Positions 1 to 9,939 of a stretch of DNA of 22,058 nt are shown piece by piece. Under the pieces are notes generated by a model that saw only the letters and a list, made by a program, of their open reading frames with translations, was not told the DNA's origin and did no database searches. This DNA is from an uncultured Collinsella sp. (GTDB lineage: Bacteria; Actinomycetota; Coriobacteriia; Coriobacteriales; Coriobacteriaceae): contig CABSNF010000037.1 in NCBI GenBank assembly GCA_902478995.1, positions 1 to 22,058 of the forward strand, written 5' to 3'. Both the position numbers and the translations under genes were made by a program. Each line of letters opens with the position of its first letter. The first letter of the stretch is position 1.

Positions 1-96
1 GGCTTCGCAGGGTCGCGCGAGGCAAAGGTTTCCCCGCCCTGCGCCCCGGCGTTGGGTCGTCGCATGCTCGTTACAGAAAAGCAGATAAGAAGTTTG

Positions 97-127
97 CGTG
101 CCGCCCCTTTTGGGGCGGCACGTTTTT
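97..127 (+). terminator. Strong intrinsic terminator of an upstream gene
   Basis: An 11-bp perfect stem (CGTGCCGCCCC with GGGGCGGCACG) has a 4-base TTTT loop and is followed directly by five T. It must end a gene transcribed rightward from outside the window. In bases 1-96 I recognise no RNA gene. One reading frame (from base 2) stays open for 28 codons and stops with TAA at 86-88, just before the hairpin, so it could be the end of a coding region, but this is too short to identify. Confidence 0.9.
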
Positions 128-380
128 GTATGGGGTCCCGGTCTCCACAATTTCCGTCAAGCTTTTGGTTAGATTTTGGTCAGTTGGCGTAAGGGTGGAA
201 GGCCAAAAGATTGCTGGCGAAAAAAGCTCAGAGAAAGTGCTGGTAGGGGAGTTGTTGAGCTTTTCGACAGCTTTTGAGCAAAAGAAACTTTGTGGCTATT
301 GCCGGCGATTGCGTTGTCGCGGTCATGGCGGTGCGGGATGCTGGTCGTAAGCGTCGAATTCTCCGACTTTGGAGGCCAAC
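128..380. other. Gene-free leader region, no clear feature
   Basis: This stretch lies between the terminator and the small membrane-protein gene. It is less GC-rich than the surrounding genes and contains repeated AGCTTTTG/TTTTGG-like words (around 170-185 and 257-285), but no convincing hairpin, -35/-10 pair or conserved open frame. It presumably carries the promoter of the gene starting at 381. I could not locate the promoter with confidence. Confidence 0.4.
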
Positions 381-815
381 ATGGACCTGTTTCTTGAGAC
401 TCCACAGCAACAAGCTAAGCGCATGCTGCGTCAGCAGCAACGACTCATGGAGATGCAAATGCAAGGGGCGGCAGCCCAGCCCTTTGCGCAAAATGTCGTG
501 CCCGCTGCTGTACCTGCAGCTGTGCCCGGGTGTGAATCGGCGCCAGAGGCCTATTCCGTACAGCAAGATTCATATGCGCAGGAGCTCGCGTTCGACAAGC
601 GTCGTGCGCGTCGTCGCCGTGTGGGCCAGCGCTTGCGCACATTGGCGATGATCGTGCTCATCCCGTTAGGGCTTGCGGCCATCTTTCTGGCGTCGTATGC
701 CCTCACGTGCATCCTCAACGGCGCATCGCCCAACGAGGTGCTCCAACATCTGTCAGCCCTCGGCCAGCGCCTAGGCGATGCCATAACAACCTTCCAGGTC
801 GGTTGGGAAGGCTGA
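381..815 (+). CDS. Small single-pass membrane protein, unknown function
   Basis: I do not recognise this 144-residue protein. The ATG at 381 is preferred over a TTG at 369 because GGAGG lies at 371-375, five bases upstream of the ATG. Residues 9-33 are rich in Gln and Met and probably helical. Residues 34-66 are Ala/Pro/Val-rich and look like a linker. Residues 73-86 are strongly basic (KRRARRRR). Residues 88-112 form one hydrophobic membrane segment, followed by a short amphipathic tail. The basic stretch before the membrane segment suggests that the N-terminal part is cytoplasmic. It stands alone between a terminator and the AT-richer two-gene island. It is probably a real gene (good ribosome site, GC-rich third positions), but its role is unknown. 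Confidence 0.7.
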   Translation: MDLFLETPQQQAKRMLRQQQRLMEMQMQGAAAQPFAQNVVPAAVPAAVPGCESAPEAYSVQQDSYAQELAFDKRRARRRRVGQRLRTLAMIVLIPLGLAAIFLASYALTCILNGASPNEVLQHLSALGQRLGDAITTFQVGWEG

Positions 816-839
816 CGTTTGCCGCCATTGGTCTTCTTG

Positions 840-877
840 GATGCAAGGATTATCGCCACGAGTGGAATCCTTGCATC
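840..877. repeat. 12-bp inverted repeat downstream of the membrane-protein gene
   Basis: A perfect 12-bp inverted repeat (GATGCAAGGATT, 840-851; its complement at 866-877) encloses a further CCAC/GTGG stem (856-859 with 862-865) on a four-base bulge. No T-run follows, so it is not a standard terminator. It sits at the left edge of the AT-richer two-gene island and may end transcription of the preceding gene or mark a boundary. Confidence 0.6.
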
Positions 878-905
878 TTACGGGCCCTATCGTGCGACTG
901 AATAG

Positions 906-926
906 TATTATTGAAGATGAATAATA
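906..926. promoter_or_regulatory. AT-rich dyad before the nucleotidyltransferase gene
   Basis: TATTATT (906-912) and its complement AATAATA (920-926) flank a 7-base spacer. The dyad ends 12 bases before the ATG at 939 and lies where the promoter or operator of the two-gene module is expected. Autoregulation by the HTH partner would fit, but this is inference from position and symmetry only. Confidence 0.4.
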
Positions 927-938
927 ATAGGATTTGAT

Positions 939-1469
939 ATGTATAAGCAGGATTTAGAGCAGACTCTGTTAGGCATTGACGAAGAGGCGGAGCTGGAAAT
1001 AGGTCCAAGAGACGATAGACCGAGCGTTGTATTGGTGGGAGGAAGCGCCTTCATGCTAAACGATGTGACGAATCGGTCGGTTACACATGACATTGATGTG
1101 TTTGAGGCAGACAGGTGTCTCCGCGAGATCATAGCTCGATACCCCGAGGTGAATGGTATGGCGGTGGCATATTGTAATCAGATGCCATTCAATTACGAAG
1201 ACCGTTTGATTCCCTTGGATATTGGGGCGCGTTTTATCAGGTACTTTACGCCATCCTTGGAGGACCTGGCGGTAATGAAGCTCTATGCCTACCGTCCGAA
1301 CGACATCATCGATCTTCATAGTCAGGCATTCGTCGACCAACTTGATTGGGGTCTGCTCGAACGGCTTATATTCGACGAGGGAGAAGCACTGGCGTCGTCG
1401 CCTTCGGAGCGAAGCTATCAAGAGATGGTCTGTGCATACAGGCAATACAGAAAGGAGGTGCTCGGTTGA
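939..1469 (+). CDS. DUF6036/AbiEii-like nucleotidyltransferase
   Basis: This 176-residue protein has the signature of the polymerase-beta-like minimal nucleotidyltransferase fold. A GGSAF motif lies at residues 34-38 and a DID acidic pair at 51 and 53 (THDIDVF). A later PLDIG segment could supply the third acidic residue, and LEDLAVMKLYAYRPNDIIDL resembles the conserved helix of AbiEii/DUF6036 proteins. Such proteins often act as toxins that modify tRNA or protein in type IV-like toxin-antitoxin or abortive-infection pairs. The start is ATG 939 with AATAGGATTTGAT upstream, a weak ribosome site. Its stop overlaps the start of the next gene, so the two are co-translated. Base composition is markedly AT-richer than in the neighbours (about 47-50% GC in two sampled 60-base lines, against 67% in one rmuC line), which suggests transfer. 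Family membership is fairly secure; the toxin role is inference. Confidence 0.75.
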   Translation: MYKQDLEQTLLGIDEEAELEIGPRDDRPSVVLVGGSAFMLNDVTNRSVTHDIDVFEADRCLREIIARYPEVNGMAVAYCNQMPFNYEDRLIPLDIGARFIRYFTPSLEDLAVMKLYAYRPNDIIDLHSQAFVDQLDWGLLERLIFDEGEALASSPSERSYQEMVCAYRQYRKEVLG

Positions 1470-2029
1470 ATCTGACCTTTGAGGGATTCTTAAAAGGCTA
1501 TTGCCGAGAGCTATCCGGACAGCAGTCGCTGAGTTTTAGAAAATTGGTTGAGCAGGCGACGACGGATGCGCCGCGCGTGGCGGAGCCTCTGTTTTTGCTC
1601 GCTTTAGCGCAAGGAAAAGCCGAATACGTTTTGGGTTTATCCGAGGGCTCGTGGATGGAACAGGATTACCGAGACGTTTTATTCTTGTACGGCCAAGCGG
1701 GTAGCATGGCGTCTCTATGCGCCAAAAGTGAGCTCCCTAATCGTTATGCCAACGTTTGGCGTGCGTATAGAGCGGTGAAGGAAAAGCCGGCGGCCGATAG
1801 AAGGGTGAACGCCCTGATGAGAAAGAAAACGCTGGAAGCATTGGAGGAATCGGGTGTAACGCGCTATGGCCTCTGCCGTGCTCTGCGCCTGAATAAAGGA
1901 AACGTATACGCATACTTGGCCGGCGATGACTCAAAGGTGAGCAGGAAAACGGCGCGCCGCATTATGGAATATGCGGAGGAGAGGGGCGCCCAAGAAGGGG
2001 CCGGGCGCCCGGTGCGTGTGGCGGGGTAA
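1466..2029 (+). CDS. HTH protein, probable partner/antitoxin of the nucleotidyltransferase
   Basis: The start is the TTG at 1466, whose last two bases form the TGA stop of the previous gene. AAAGGAGG at 1451-1458 gives ideal spacing. The product has 187 residues. The N-terminal two thirds are helical with no motif I can name. Around residues 130-175 there is a helix-turn-helix of the Cro/XRE kind (GVTRYGLCRALRLNKGNV, then YAYLAG) followed by a basic helix (KVSRKTARRIMEYAE). The tight overlap and shared base composition make it a two-gene operon with the nucleotidyltransferase, with the HTH gene second, which is the reverse of the usual AbiEi-AbiEii order. Likely roles are DNA-binding autoregulator and neutralising partner. 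The last codons are GC-rich, as in the neighbouring chromosome. The DNA-binding role is fairly safe; the antitoxin role is inferred. Confidence 0.7.
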   Translation: MNLTFEGFLKGYCRELSGQQSLSFRKLVEQATTDAPRVAEPLFLLALAQGKAEYVLGLSEGSWMEQDYRDVLFLYGQAGSMASLCAKSELPNRYANVWRAYRAVKEKPAADRRVNALMRKKTLEALEESGVTRYGLCRALRLNKGNVYAYLAGDDSKVSRKTARRIMEYAEERGAQEGAGRPVRVAG

Positions 2030-2080
2030 GATTGATCGCGGTTTTGATTGATGACCGATTGAGTTTGTTGGGCGGAGTCT

Positions 2081-3436
2081 ATGTCTGCTATTGATATCGT
2101 GCTTGTTGTGATCGCCTTGGTGGCGGTGGGGGTTGCTGTGGCTTGCGCCCTCCAGCTCAAGAGCCTGCGTGCCGAGTTGCGGGAGCGTGGCGACAGTAGC
2201 GCGGAAACGCTGGCAGCACTCGAGCAGGCCAACAACGCGCTCGATGCCCTGAACGTCGCGCTGGCCGAAACTCGCCGCACGGCCAACGCCATCGCGCAGC
2301 AGCAGACGACAGATGCGGCCGTGGGGCAGCAACGTTACCTGACCATTGCACGTGAGTTTTCGCAAGCTGGTGACCGGATGGATGACCTTCGCCGCGAGAC
2401 GGCCCAACAGCTCGGTGCCAACCGCGAGGGCATCGAGCACCGCCTGGACAAGGTGCGCGAGACGGTCGATGCCCAGCTGGGTGCTATCCGCAAAGACAAC
2501 AACGTGCAACTCGATCAGATGCGCGCGACGGTGGACGAGAAACTCTCCCGCACGCTCAACGATCGCCTGTCGGCATCGTTTAAGCAGGTGAGCGACCAGC
2601 TCGAGGCCGTGTACAAGGGCCTGGGCGACATGCAGTCCATCGCCACCGGCGTGGGCGACCTTAAGCGCGTGCTGGGCAACGTGAAGGCGCGTGGTATTTT
2701 GGGCGAGGTGCAGCTGGGTGCAATTCTGGCGGACATTCTTACACCCGACCAGTATCTGGAAAACGTCGCCACCAAGCCCGGCGCCTCGGAGCGCGTTGAG
2801 TTTGCCGTCAAGCTGCCGGTGGACGAGGGCGATCCCGTGCTGCTGCCGATTGACTCCAAGTTTCCGGGCGACGCGTACGAGCATTTGCTCGACGCGCAGG
2901 AGTCGGGCGATGCGGAGACCGTGGCGGCTGCGCGCAAGACGCTCGACACCATGGTCAAGCGCGAGGCCAAGGATATCTGCGAAAAGTACCTGAGTGTGCC
3001 GGCAACGACCAACTTTGGCATCATGTTCGTGCCGTTTGAAGGACTGTACGCCGAGGTCGTCAGCCGCCCCGGGCTTATCGAGACCCTGGGCCGCGACTAT
3101 CACGTCAACGTTGCCGGCCCCAGCACCATGGCGGCCATTCTCAACAGCCTGCAGATGAGTTACCAAACGTTTAAGCTGCAAAAACGCACCGACGATGTAC
3201 TGCGCGTGCTCTCCGCTGTCAAGGCCGAGCTGCCGCGCTATCAAAAGGCGCTGCGCCGCGCCCAGCAGCAGATCGAGACCGCGGGCAAAACGGTCGAGGG
3301 CATCATCACCACGCGCACCAACGTCATGGAGCGCAAGCTTAAGGACATCGACGCCCTGGAAGATGCCGAGGAGGCCGACGAGATCTTGGGGCTTACGTCT
3401 GCGAGCCTGCTCGCAGACCAAAAAGACGAGGACTAG
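2081..3436 (+). CDS. rmuC: DNA recombination protein RmuC
   Basis: The 451-residue product has an N-terminal membrane anchor (about residues 4-24). A long Ala/Glu/Arg-rich coiled coil (about 25-180) follows, then the RmuC core with the recognisable segment RGILGEVQLGAILADIL and a downstream LPIDSKFPGDAY block. RmuC proteins are thought to restrain inversions and rearrangements at short inverted repeats, and the core is related to restriction-endonuclease-like folds. The start at ATG 2081 has GGCGGAG directly upstream at close spacing and puts the anchor at the very N-terminus, as expected. The gene is preceded by the AT-richer module and followed by a set of alternative hairpins. Length is normal for the family. 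Identification is confident; the biochemical activity is poorly defined in general. Confidence 0.93.
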   Translation: MSAIDIVLVVIALVAVGVAVACALQLKSLRAELRERGDSSAETLAALEQANNALDALNVALAETRRTANAIAQQQTTDAAVGQQRYLTIAREFSQAGDRMDDLRRETAQQLGANREGIEHRLDKVRETVDAQLGAIRKDNNVQLDQMRATVDEKLSRTLNDRLSASFKQVSDQLEAVYKGLGDMQSIATGVGDLKRVLGNVKARGILGEVQLGAILADILTPDQYLENVATKPGASERVEFAVKLPVDEGDPVLLPIDSKFPGDAYEHLLDAQESGDAETVAAARKTLDTMVKREAKDICEKYLSVPATTNFGIMFVPFEGLYAEVVSRPGLIETLGRDYHVNVAGPSTMAAILNSLQMSYQTFKLQKRTDDVLRVLSAVKAELPRYQKALRRAQQQIETAGKTVEGIITTRTNVMERKLKDIDALEDAEEADEILGLTSASLLADQKDED

Positions 3437-3453
3437 CTTCATCTGACGGCGGG

Positions 3454-3510
3454 GCGCCTGCGCAAGTGCGGGGCGCGGGCGCTTTTCGCGTCGCACTTGC
3501 CTGAAGTGCG
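3454..3510 (+). other. Alternative hairpins between rmuC and the ABC transporter gene
   Basis: Several mutually exclusive stems are visible. GCGCCTG (3454-3460) can pair with CGGGCGC (3476-3482), followed by TTTT, which makes a weak terminator for rmuC. GCAAGTGCG (3462-3470) is a perfect complement of CGCACTTGC (3492-3500). CGCACTT (3492-3498) can instead pair with AAGTGCG (3504-3510). A promoter-like TTGCCT (3497-3502) and AACAAT (3522-3527) overlap this region with a 19-base gap. The most likely function is transcription termination of rmuC. Confidence 0.45.
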
Positions 3511-3561
3511 CTTTAGTGTGCAACAATGGCGTTTCGCCCTATCAGACGCGAAAGGAAGCCC

Positions 3562-5364
<1,803 letters not shown>

Positions 5365-5427
5365 GCGTCTCGGACGTGGGACAATTGTGCCCATAAGTTT
5401 ATTGTGCCGTTGAGCCGAGGAGTCGTT

Positions 5428-6093
5428 ATGCCACGCGAGACCAATGCCGCCAAGCGCGAGCGCGCCATCGAGGTGTGTGAGCGCCTCAACCGTCGCTATG
5501 GCCCGGTCGAGTGCTTTTTGGACCACGAGAATCCCTTCCGCCTGCTGATCGCGGTGCTGCTCTCGGCGCAAACGACCGATGCGCAGGTCAACAAGGTGAC
5601 GCCGCGGCTGTTTGCCCAGTGGCCCACGCCCGAGGCCATGGCCGGGGCGAGCGTGGCTGACGTGGCAGACACCATCAAGTCACTCGGCTTCTACAAGAGC
5701 AAAGCCAAGCATGCCGTCGAGGCCGCGCAGATGATCGTCGCCGACTATGGCGGCGAGGTGCCGGCCGACATGAAGGAACTCGTGAAGCTGCCGGGCGTGG
5801 GACGCAAGACGGCGAACATCGTGCTCAACGTGGGGTATGGCATCGTGGAGGGCATTGCGGTGGACACGCATGTCAACCGCATTGCGCACCGCCTGATGCT
5901 GAGTCCCAAGACGCATGCAAAGGAGCCGCTCAAGACCGAGCAGGATTTGCTCAAGATTTTGCCGCACGAGTATTGGGAGTCGGTTAACCATCAGTGGATC
6001 ACCTTCGGTCGCGAGATCTGCGACGCCCGCAAACCCAAGTGTGACGAGTGCCCGCTGGCAGATTTGTGCCCCAGCGTGCGCGTAGCGGGGTAG
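5428..6093 (+). CDS. nth: Endonuclease III (DNA glycosylase/AP lyase)
   Basis: This 221-residue enzyme removes oxidised pyrimidines and cleaves the abasic site in base-excision repair. The helix-hairpin-helix LPGVGRKTAN contains the catalytic lysine (GRKTAN), and the downstream IAVDTHV holds the conserved catalytic Asp. The C-terminus has the full 4Fe-4S ligand pattern C-x6-C-x2-C-x5-C (CDARKPKC, CDEC, CPLADLC). Length fits the family. The start at ATG 5428 follows GAGGAG; an upstream start at 5404 lacks a site. It lies 63 bases after the ABC gene and upstream of mfd, so two repair genes are neighbours. A near-palindrome (GGGACAATTGTGCCC, 5377-5391) lies in the gap before it. Confidence 0.96.
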   Translation: MPRETNAAKRERAIEVCERLNRRYGPVECFLDHENPFRLLIAVLLSAQTTDAQVNKVTPRLFAQWPTPEAMAGASVADVADTIKSLGFYKSKAKHAVEAAQMIVADYGGEVPADMKELVKLPGVGRKTANIVLNVGYGIVEGIAVDTHVNRIAHRLMLSPKTHAKEPLKTEQDLLKILPHEYWESVNHQWITFGREICDARKPKCDECPLADLCPSVRVAG

Positions 6094-6197
6094 GGCGGAA
6101 CGCATCTTCGTCTGGCGTTTTTTGCGGGGCTGGGTTTGCCCTTGAGCCGGAGTCCTCTCCATGCGCTACCATGACAGACAATGTATTTGACGTACGA

Positions 6198-6225
6198 CCC
6201 GCCGAGCTTGCCCCGGCGGGCTTTT
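6198..6225 (+). terminator. Terminator-like hairpin between nth and mfd
   Basis: CCCGCCG (6198-6204) and CGGCGGG (6214-6220) form a 7-bp stem with a 9-base loop, followed by CTTTT. It could end the nth transcript. A weak promoter-like pair (TTGAGC 6142-6147, TACCAT 6167-6172, 19-base gap) lies upstream of it. If that promoter drives mfd, the hairpin would be in the mfd leader and act as an attenuator. I cannot separate the two. Confidence 0.6.
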
Positions 6226-6250
6226 GGCGTTGCAATGCCGGAGGAACAGC

Positions 6251-9200
6251 ATGCTCATTCACCGTATAGCCGCGCAGCTCTACACTGCCGAGGCGCTGCA
6301 GACCGTCGAGGCCGGACTCGATGCCGGCGAGGACGTGACGCTGGCTGTGTCGCAGTCGGGCCGCACGCTTATGGCGGCCGCCCAGTTTGCGCGCCGCCCG
6401 CGTCCCACGGTCTACATTGTGAGTGGCGAGGATGCGGCCGATCGCGCCGCGCGCAGCCTTGCCGCCTACGTGGGCCTAGCGCACGTGTGCCGTTTTCCCG
6501 AGCGCAAGGACTATCCGTGGCGCGAGCAGGCGCCCGACGATGCCGTGGTGGCGCAGCGCTGCGAGGCACTGGGACGCATCGTGCGCGGAGACAATTGCAT
6601 CATGGTCGCCTCGGCTCGCGCGCTGCTGCGTTGTGTGCCGCCGGTCGAGAGCCACTATTGGGAGTCCACGACCTTTGCGGTGGGCGAGGAGATTCCCTTT
6701 GACGAGGTGCCGCAGCGCCTGGTGGGCATGGGCTACACCAATGCCGGTGCCGCCGATGCGCCCGGTCTGTTCCGCGTGCACGGTGACACCGTCGAGGTGT
6801 TTCCCGCGCAGGAAAAGGCGCCCGTGCGCATTGAGTTTTTCGGCGATGAGATTGACCGCATCCGCCGTATGGTGAGCTCCACGGGCCAAACCATCGGCAA
6901 CGAGGACAGTATCGAGATCTTCCCCTGCCGCGAGCTGGCGCTTACCGACGATGCCGTCCACAACATGCACGTGGCGCTCTACCGTGCCAGCCAGGACGAC
7001 AGCAAGCTGGCGGCGCTGCTCGAGATGGTGGATACGCGCATCGTCACGCCCGAGCTCGACCGCTTTTTGCCGGTGATGTACGGCCAGACCGTAAGCCCGT
7101 TGGCGCACGTGAGCGGCAAGGCACTCGTGGTTCTGTCCGAGCCGCGCTCGCTGTTCGACGACTGCCTGCGCGCCTACGAGGATATTGAGGCCCGTGCCGG
7201 CGAGGCAGGGATTGACCGCCTGGATGGTCTGTACGTGCGCGCCCAACAGCTCGATTTTGGTGCCCAGCAGCGCCTGAACTACGTGAGCCTCATCCGTGCC
7301 GGCGGTGCGGTGACGGCCGAGCTCAAGATTGAGCAGCCGGCCATCGCAGGCTCGGACAACCGTTTTATGACGCGCATCCAGGAGGTCGTGGGCAAGCGCT
7401 ATGCCTGCGTGTTTGCCATCCCCGACCGCGGTGCGCGCGAGTCGATGGAGCTCACCTTTGGCGACGAGGGCATTACCTTTGAGGAATCGCTGACCGCGGC
7501 GCCCGAAAATGTCGGCGCTATCGGCGACCGCGTTCGCGTGGCAGCGGCGGATTCCGCCGATCGTGCCGCACGCCAGGAGGCCCATGCTTCCATTCGCGAG
7601 CGTAAGGCCGACGCGCTCAACGCCCGCTCGCTCGAGGCGGGTGCCGACCAGGCTGCCGCCGGCGCCGCCGTGCCCACTATTTCGCGCGGACGTGTGACCT
7701 TTGTCGATGCCGCCTTGCCGCAGGGCGTAGTGGTGCCCGATGCCAACCTGGCCGTGTTCTCGATCGCCGATCTCAACGCCCGCATGGACGCCAACCGCGC
7801 GCGCAGCCGCCGCAAGGTGGACATTACGCAGATCACGTTCCCGTTTAAGCCGGGCGACTACGTGGTGCACGCCACCCACGGCATCGCGCTCTTTAGCGAG
7901 ATCGCGCGCCAGGAAGTGGGCGGCAAGGAGCGCGACTACTTTTTGCTGGAATATGCCGACGGCGACAAGCTCTACGTGCCGCTCGAGCAGGTCGACCGCA
8001 TCACGCGCTATGTTGGCCCCGACGGCGATAAGCCGCGTCTGACCAGGCTCAACACCGCCGACTGGACACGCGCCACCAACAAGGCGCGCAAGAACGCCAA
8101 AAAGCTGGCGTTTGACCTGGTCGACCTGTATACGCGCCGCTCGTCGATTACCGGTATCGCCTGCCCGCCCGACACGCCCGAGCAGATTGAGATGGAGGAG
8201 AGCTTCCCTTACGACGAGACGCGCGACCAGCTGGAGGCTATCGCCGACATCAAGGCCGACATGGAGGCGCCCAAGCCCATGGACCGCCTGCTGTGCGGCG
8301 ACGTGGGTTTCGGCAAGACCGAGGTTGCCCTGCGCGCGGCGTTTAAGTGCGTGGACTCCGGCCGCCAAGTCATGGTGCTCTGCCCCACGACCATTCTGGC
8401 CCAGCAGCACTACGAGACGTTCTTTGAGCGCTTTGCCCCGTTTGGCCTCGAGGTCGAGGTGCTCAGCCGCTTCCGCACGCCGGCGCAGCAGAAGCGCGCG
8501 CTCAAGGCGTTTGCCGAGGGCACGATCGACGTGCTCATCGGCACGCACCGCTTGCTTTCTGCCGATGTGAACCCCAAGAACCTGGGCCTGGTGATCATCG
8601 ACGAGGAGCAGCGCTTTGGTGTGCAGCACAAGGAGCAGCTCAAGAACCTGCGCGAGCAAATCGACGTGCTCACGCTTTCGGCAACGCCTATTCCGCGAAC
8701 CATGCAGATGGCCACGAGCGGCGTGCGCGACATGAGCCTGATCACCACACCGCCGACCGGGCGTCGTCCCGTGATCGTGCACGTGGGGGAGTACGACCCC
8801 GACGTGGTGAGTGCGGCGATTCGCCTGGAGGTGGGCCGCGGCGGTCAGGTGTATTACGTGTCCAACCGCGTCAAGACCATCGATGATGCCGTGGCGCGCG
8901 TGCACGAGGCCGCGCCCGAGGCGCGCGTGGGCGTGGCGCACGGCAAGATGAGCCCGCGCGAGGTCGAGGACGTGATGATCGAGTTCGCGACCAAGAAGAT
9001 CGACGTGCTCATCGCCACGACCATCGTGGAGAGCGGCATCGACAACGCAACGGCCAACACGCTGATCATCGAGGACTCGCAGCGCTTGGGTCTGGCACAG
9101 CTCTACCAGCTTAAGGGCCGCGTGGGCCGCTCTGCCACGCAGGCATACGCGTACTTTATGTTCCCCGGCGAGCTGCCGCTCACCGAGGAGGCCACGGCGC

Positions 9201-9883
9201 GCCTGACCGCGCTTTCCGAGTTCCAAGATCTGGGCAGCGGCATGCGCATCGCCATGCGCGACCTGGAGATCCGCGGTGCCGGTTCGCTCATGGGCGCCGA
9301 GCAGCACGGCAACCTGTCGAGTGTGGGCTTTGACCTGTTTACGCAGATGCTGGGACAGGCCGTGGCCGAGGCGCGCGGCGACGACGATGCCGGCGTGGAG
9401 GCGGCGAGCGCGGGCATCAACCTGCCGGCCGACTACTTCTTGTCCGAGGAGTACATGCCGGCGGTGGACCAGCGCGTGCTCGTGTACCGCAAGCTCGCGG
9501 CGGCCGAGGATCTGGAGAGCATCGACGAGGTGCAGGAGGAGACCGAGGCCGCGCATGGCGAGCTGCCGTTGGCGGGACTCAACCTGTTCAACCGCGCGCG
9601 CATTCGTATTCGCGGCGAGCGCCTGGGGCTCGAGAGCGTCACGCTCAGCGGCGGACGCATCACGTTTTTGGGCGTCGAAGTGCCCAAGAAGGTGGCCTTT
9701 GAGCTTAAGACTCGCTACGGTGCGGTGAACTTCCCCAAGAGCCGCAAGCTATCGGTGCCCTACAAGGCGGGCGCCGGCGCGGGCAGCGGCCTGGGCCGCG
9801 GCCTCGACGCCAACGACGGCACCGGCCCCGTGGCGGCCGCGCTCATGCTGCTGCAGCAGTTGGGTGCTAGTGATGATGACTAG
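6251..9883 (+). CDS. mfd: Transcription-repair coupling factor Mfd
   Basis: The 1210-residue protein releases RNA polymerase stalled at DNA damage and recruits UvrA for nucleotide-excision repair. The N-terminal third is the UvrB-homology region. A CarD-like RNA-polymerase interaction domain starts near residue 530 (FKPGDYVVHATHGIALF). The translocase follows, with Walker A GDVGFGKT (683-690, Lys689) and DEEQ box at 784-787, then ATPIPRT and the TRG region GSGMRIAMRDLEIRGAGSLMG. The C-terminal autoinhibitory domain is present. The start at ATG 6251 has GGAGGA at a good distance. The protein is somewhat longer than the E. coli one because of an Ala-rich insert around residues 430-480 and a Gly/Ala-rich tail. 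Identification is certain. Confidence 0.98.
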   Translation: MLIHRIAAQLYTAEALQTVEAGLDAGEDVTLAVSQSGRTLMAAAQFARRPRPTVYIVSGEDAADRAARSLAAYVGLAHVCRFPERKDYPWREQAPDDAVVAQRCEALGRIVRGDNCIMVASARALLRCVPPVESHYWESTTFAVGEEIPFDEVPQRLVGMGYTNAGAADAPGLFRVHGDTVEVFPAQEKAPVRIEFFGDEIDRIRRMVSSTGQTIGNEDSIEIFPCRELALTDDAVHNMHVALYRASQDDSKLAALLEMVDTRIVTPELDRFLPVMYGQTVSPLAHVSGKALVVLSEPRSLFDDCLRAYEDIEARAGEAGIDRLDGLYVRAQQLDFGAQQRLNYVSLIRAGGAVTAELKIEQPAIAGSDNRFMTRIQEVVGKRYACVFAIPDRGARESMELTFGDEGITFEESLTAAPENVGAIGDRVRVAAADSADRAARQEAHASIRERKADALNARSLEAGADQAAAGAAVPTISRGRVTFVDAALPQGVVVPDANLAVFSIADLNARMDANRARSRRKVDITQITFPFKPGDYVVHATHGIALFSEIARQEVGGKERDYFLLEYADGDKLYVPLEQVDRITRYVGPDGDKPRLTRLNTADWTRATNKARKNAKKLAFDLVDLYTRRSSITGIACPPDTPEQIEMEESFPYDETRDQLEAIADIKADMEAPKPMDRLLCGDVGFGKTEVALRAAFKCVDSGRQVMVLCPTTILAQQHYETFFERFAPFGLEVEVLSRFRTPAQQKRALKAFAEGTIDVLIGTHRLLSADVNPKNLGLVIIDEEQRFGVQHKEQLKNLREQIDVLTLSATPIPRTMQMATSGVRDMSLITTPPTGRRPVIVHVGEYDPDVVSAAIRLEVGRGGQVYYVSNRVKTIDDAVARVHEAAPEARVGVAHGKMSPREVEDVMIEFATKKIDVLIATTIVESGIDNATANTLIIEDSQRLGLAQLYQLKGRVGRSATQAYAYFMFPGELPLTEEATARLTALSEFQDLGSGMRIAMRDLEIRGAGSLMGAEQHGNLSSVGFDLFTQMLGQAVAEARGDDDAGVEAASAGINLPADYFLSEEYMPAVDQRVLVYRKLAAAEDLESIDEVQEETEAAHGELPLAGLNLFNRARIRIRGERLGLESVTLSGGRITFLGVEVPKKVAFELKTRYGAVNFPKSRKLSVPYKAGAGAGSGLGRGLDANDGTGPVAAALMLLQQLGASDDD

Positions 9884-9939
9884 CAAGTCGACGCTGCAAA
9901 CACCCCATTTGGGCACTCTGGCTCCATCGAAAGGAAAGC

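Noticed and set aside
1..96. Possible end of a structural RNA gene before the terminator
   Set aside because: I could not match it to tRNA, tmRNA, RNase P RNA or SRP RNA, and it has no CCA end. It may be the end of a coding frame, but 28 codons are too few to name it.
2007..2029. Identical VRVAG ends of the HTH protein and of endonuclease III, suggesting gene conversion
   Set aside because: Only five residues and their codons differ in several places; chance and GC-rich codon preference explain it.
1931..3526. A 531-codon minus-strand frame opposite rmuC, and similar long minus frames opposite the ABC, aldolase, PTS and deglycase genes
   Set aside because: The same shadow effect; the real genes on the other strand have recognised domains and good ribosome sites, and the shadow frames have none.
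6476..9556. A 1026-codon open frame on the minus strand opposite mfd
   Set aside because: It is an artefact of high GC and third-position bias on the other strand. The plus frame encodes an unmistakable Mfd with all motifs, and the minus translation is low-complexity, rich in His, Arg, Ala and Leu.
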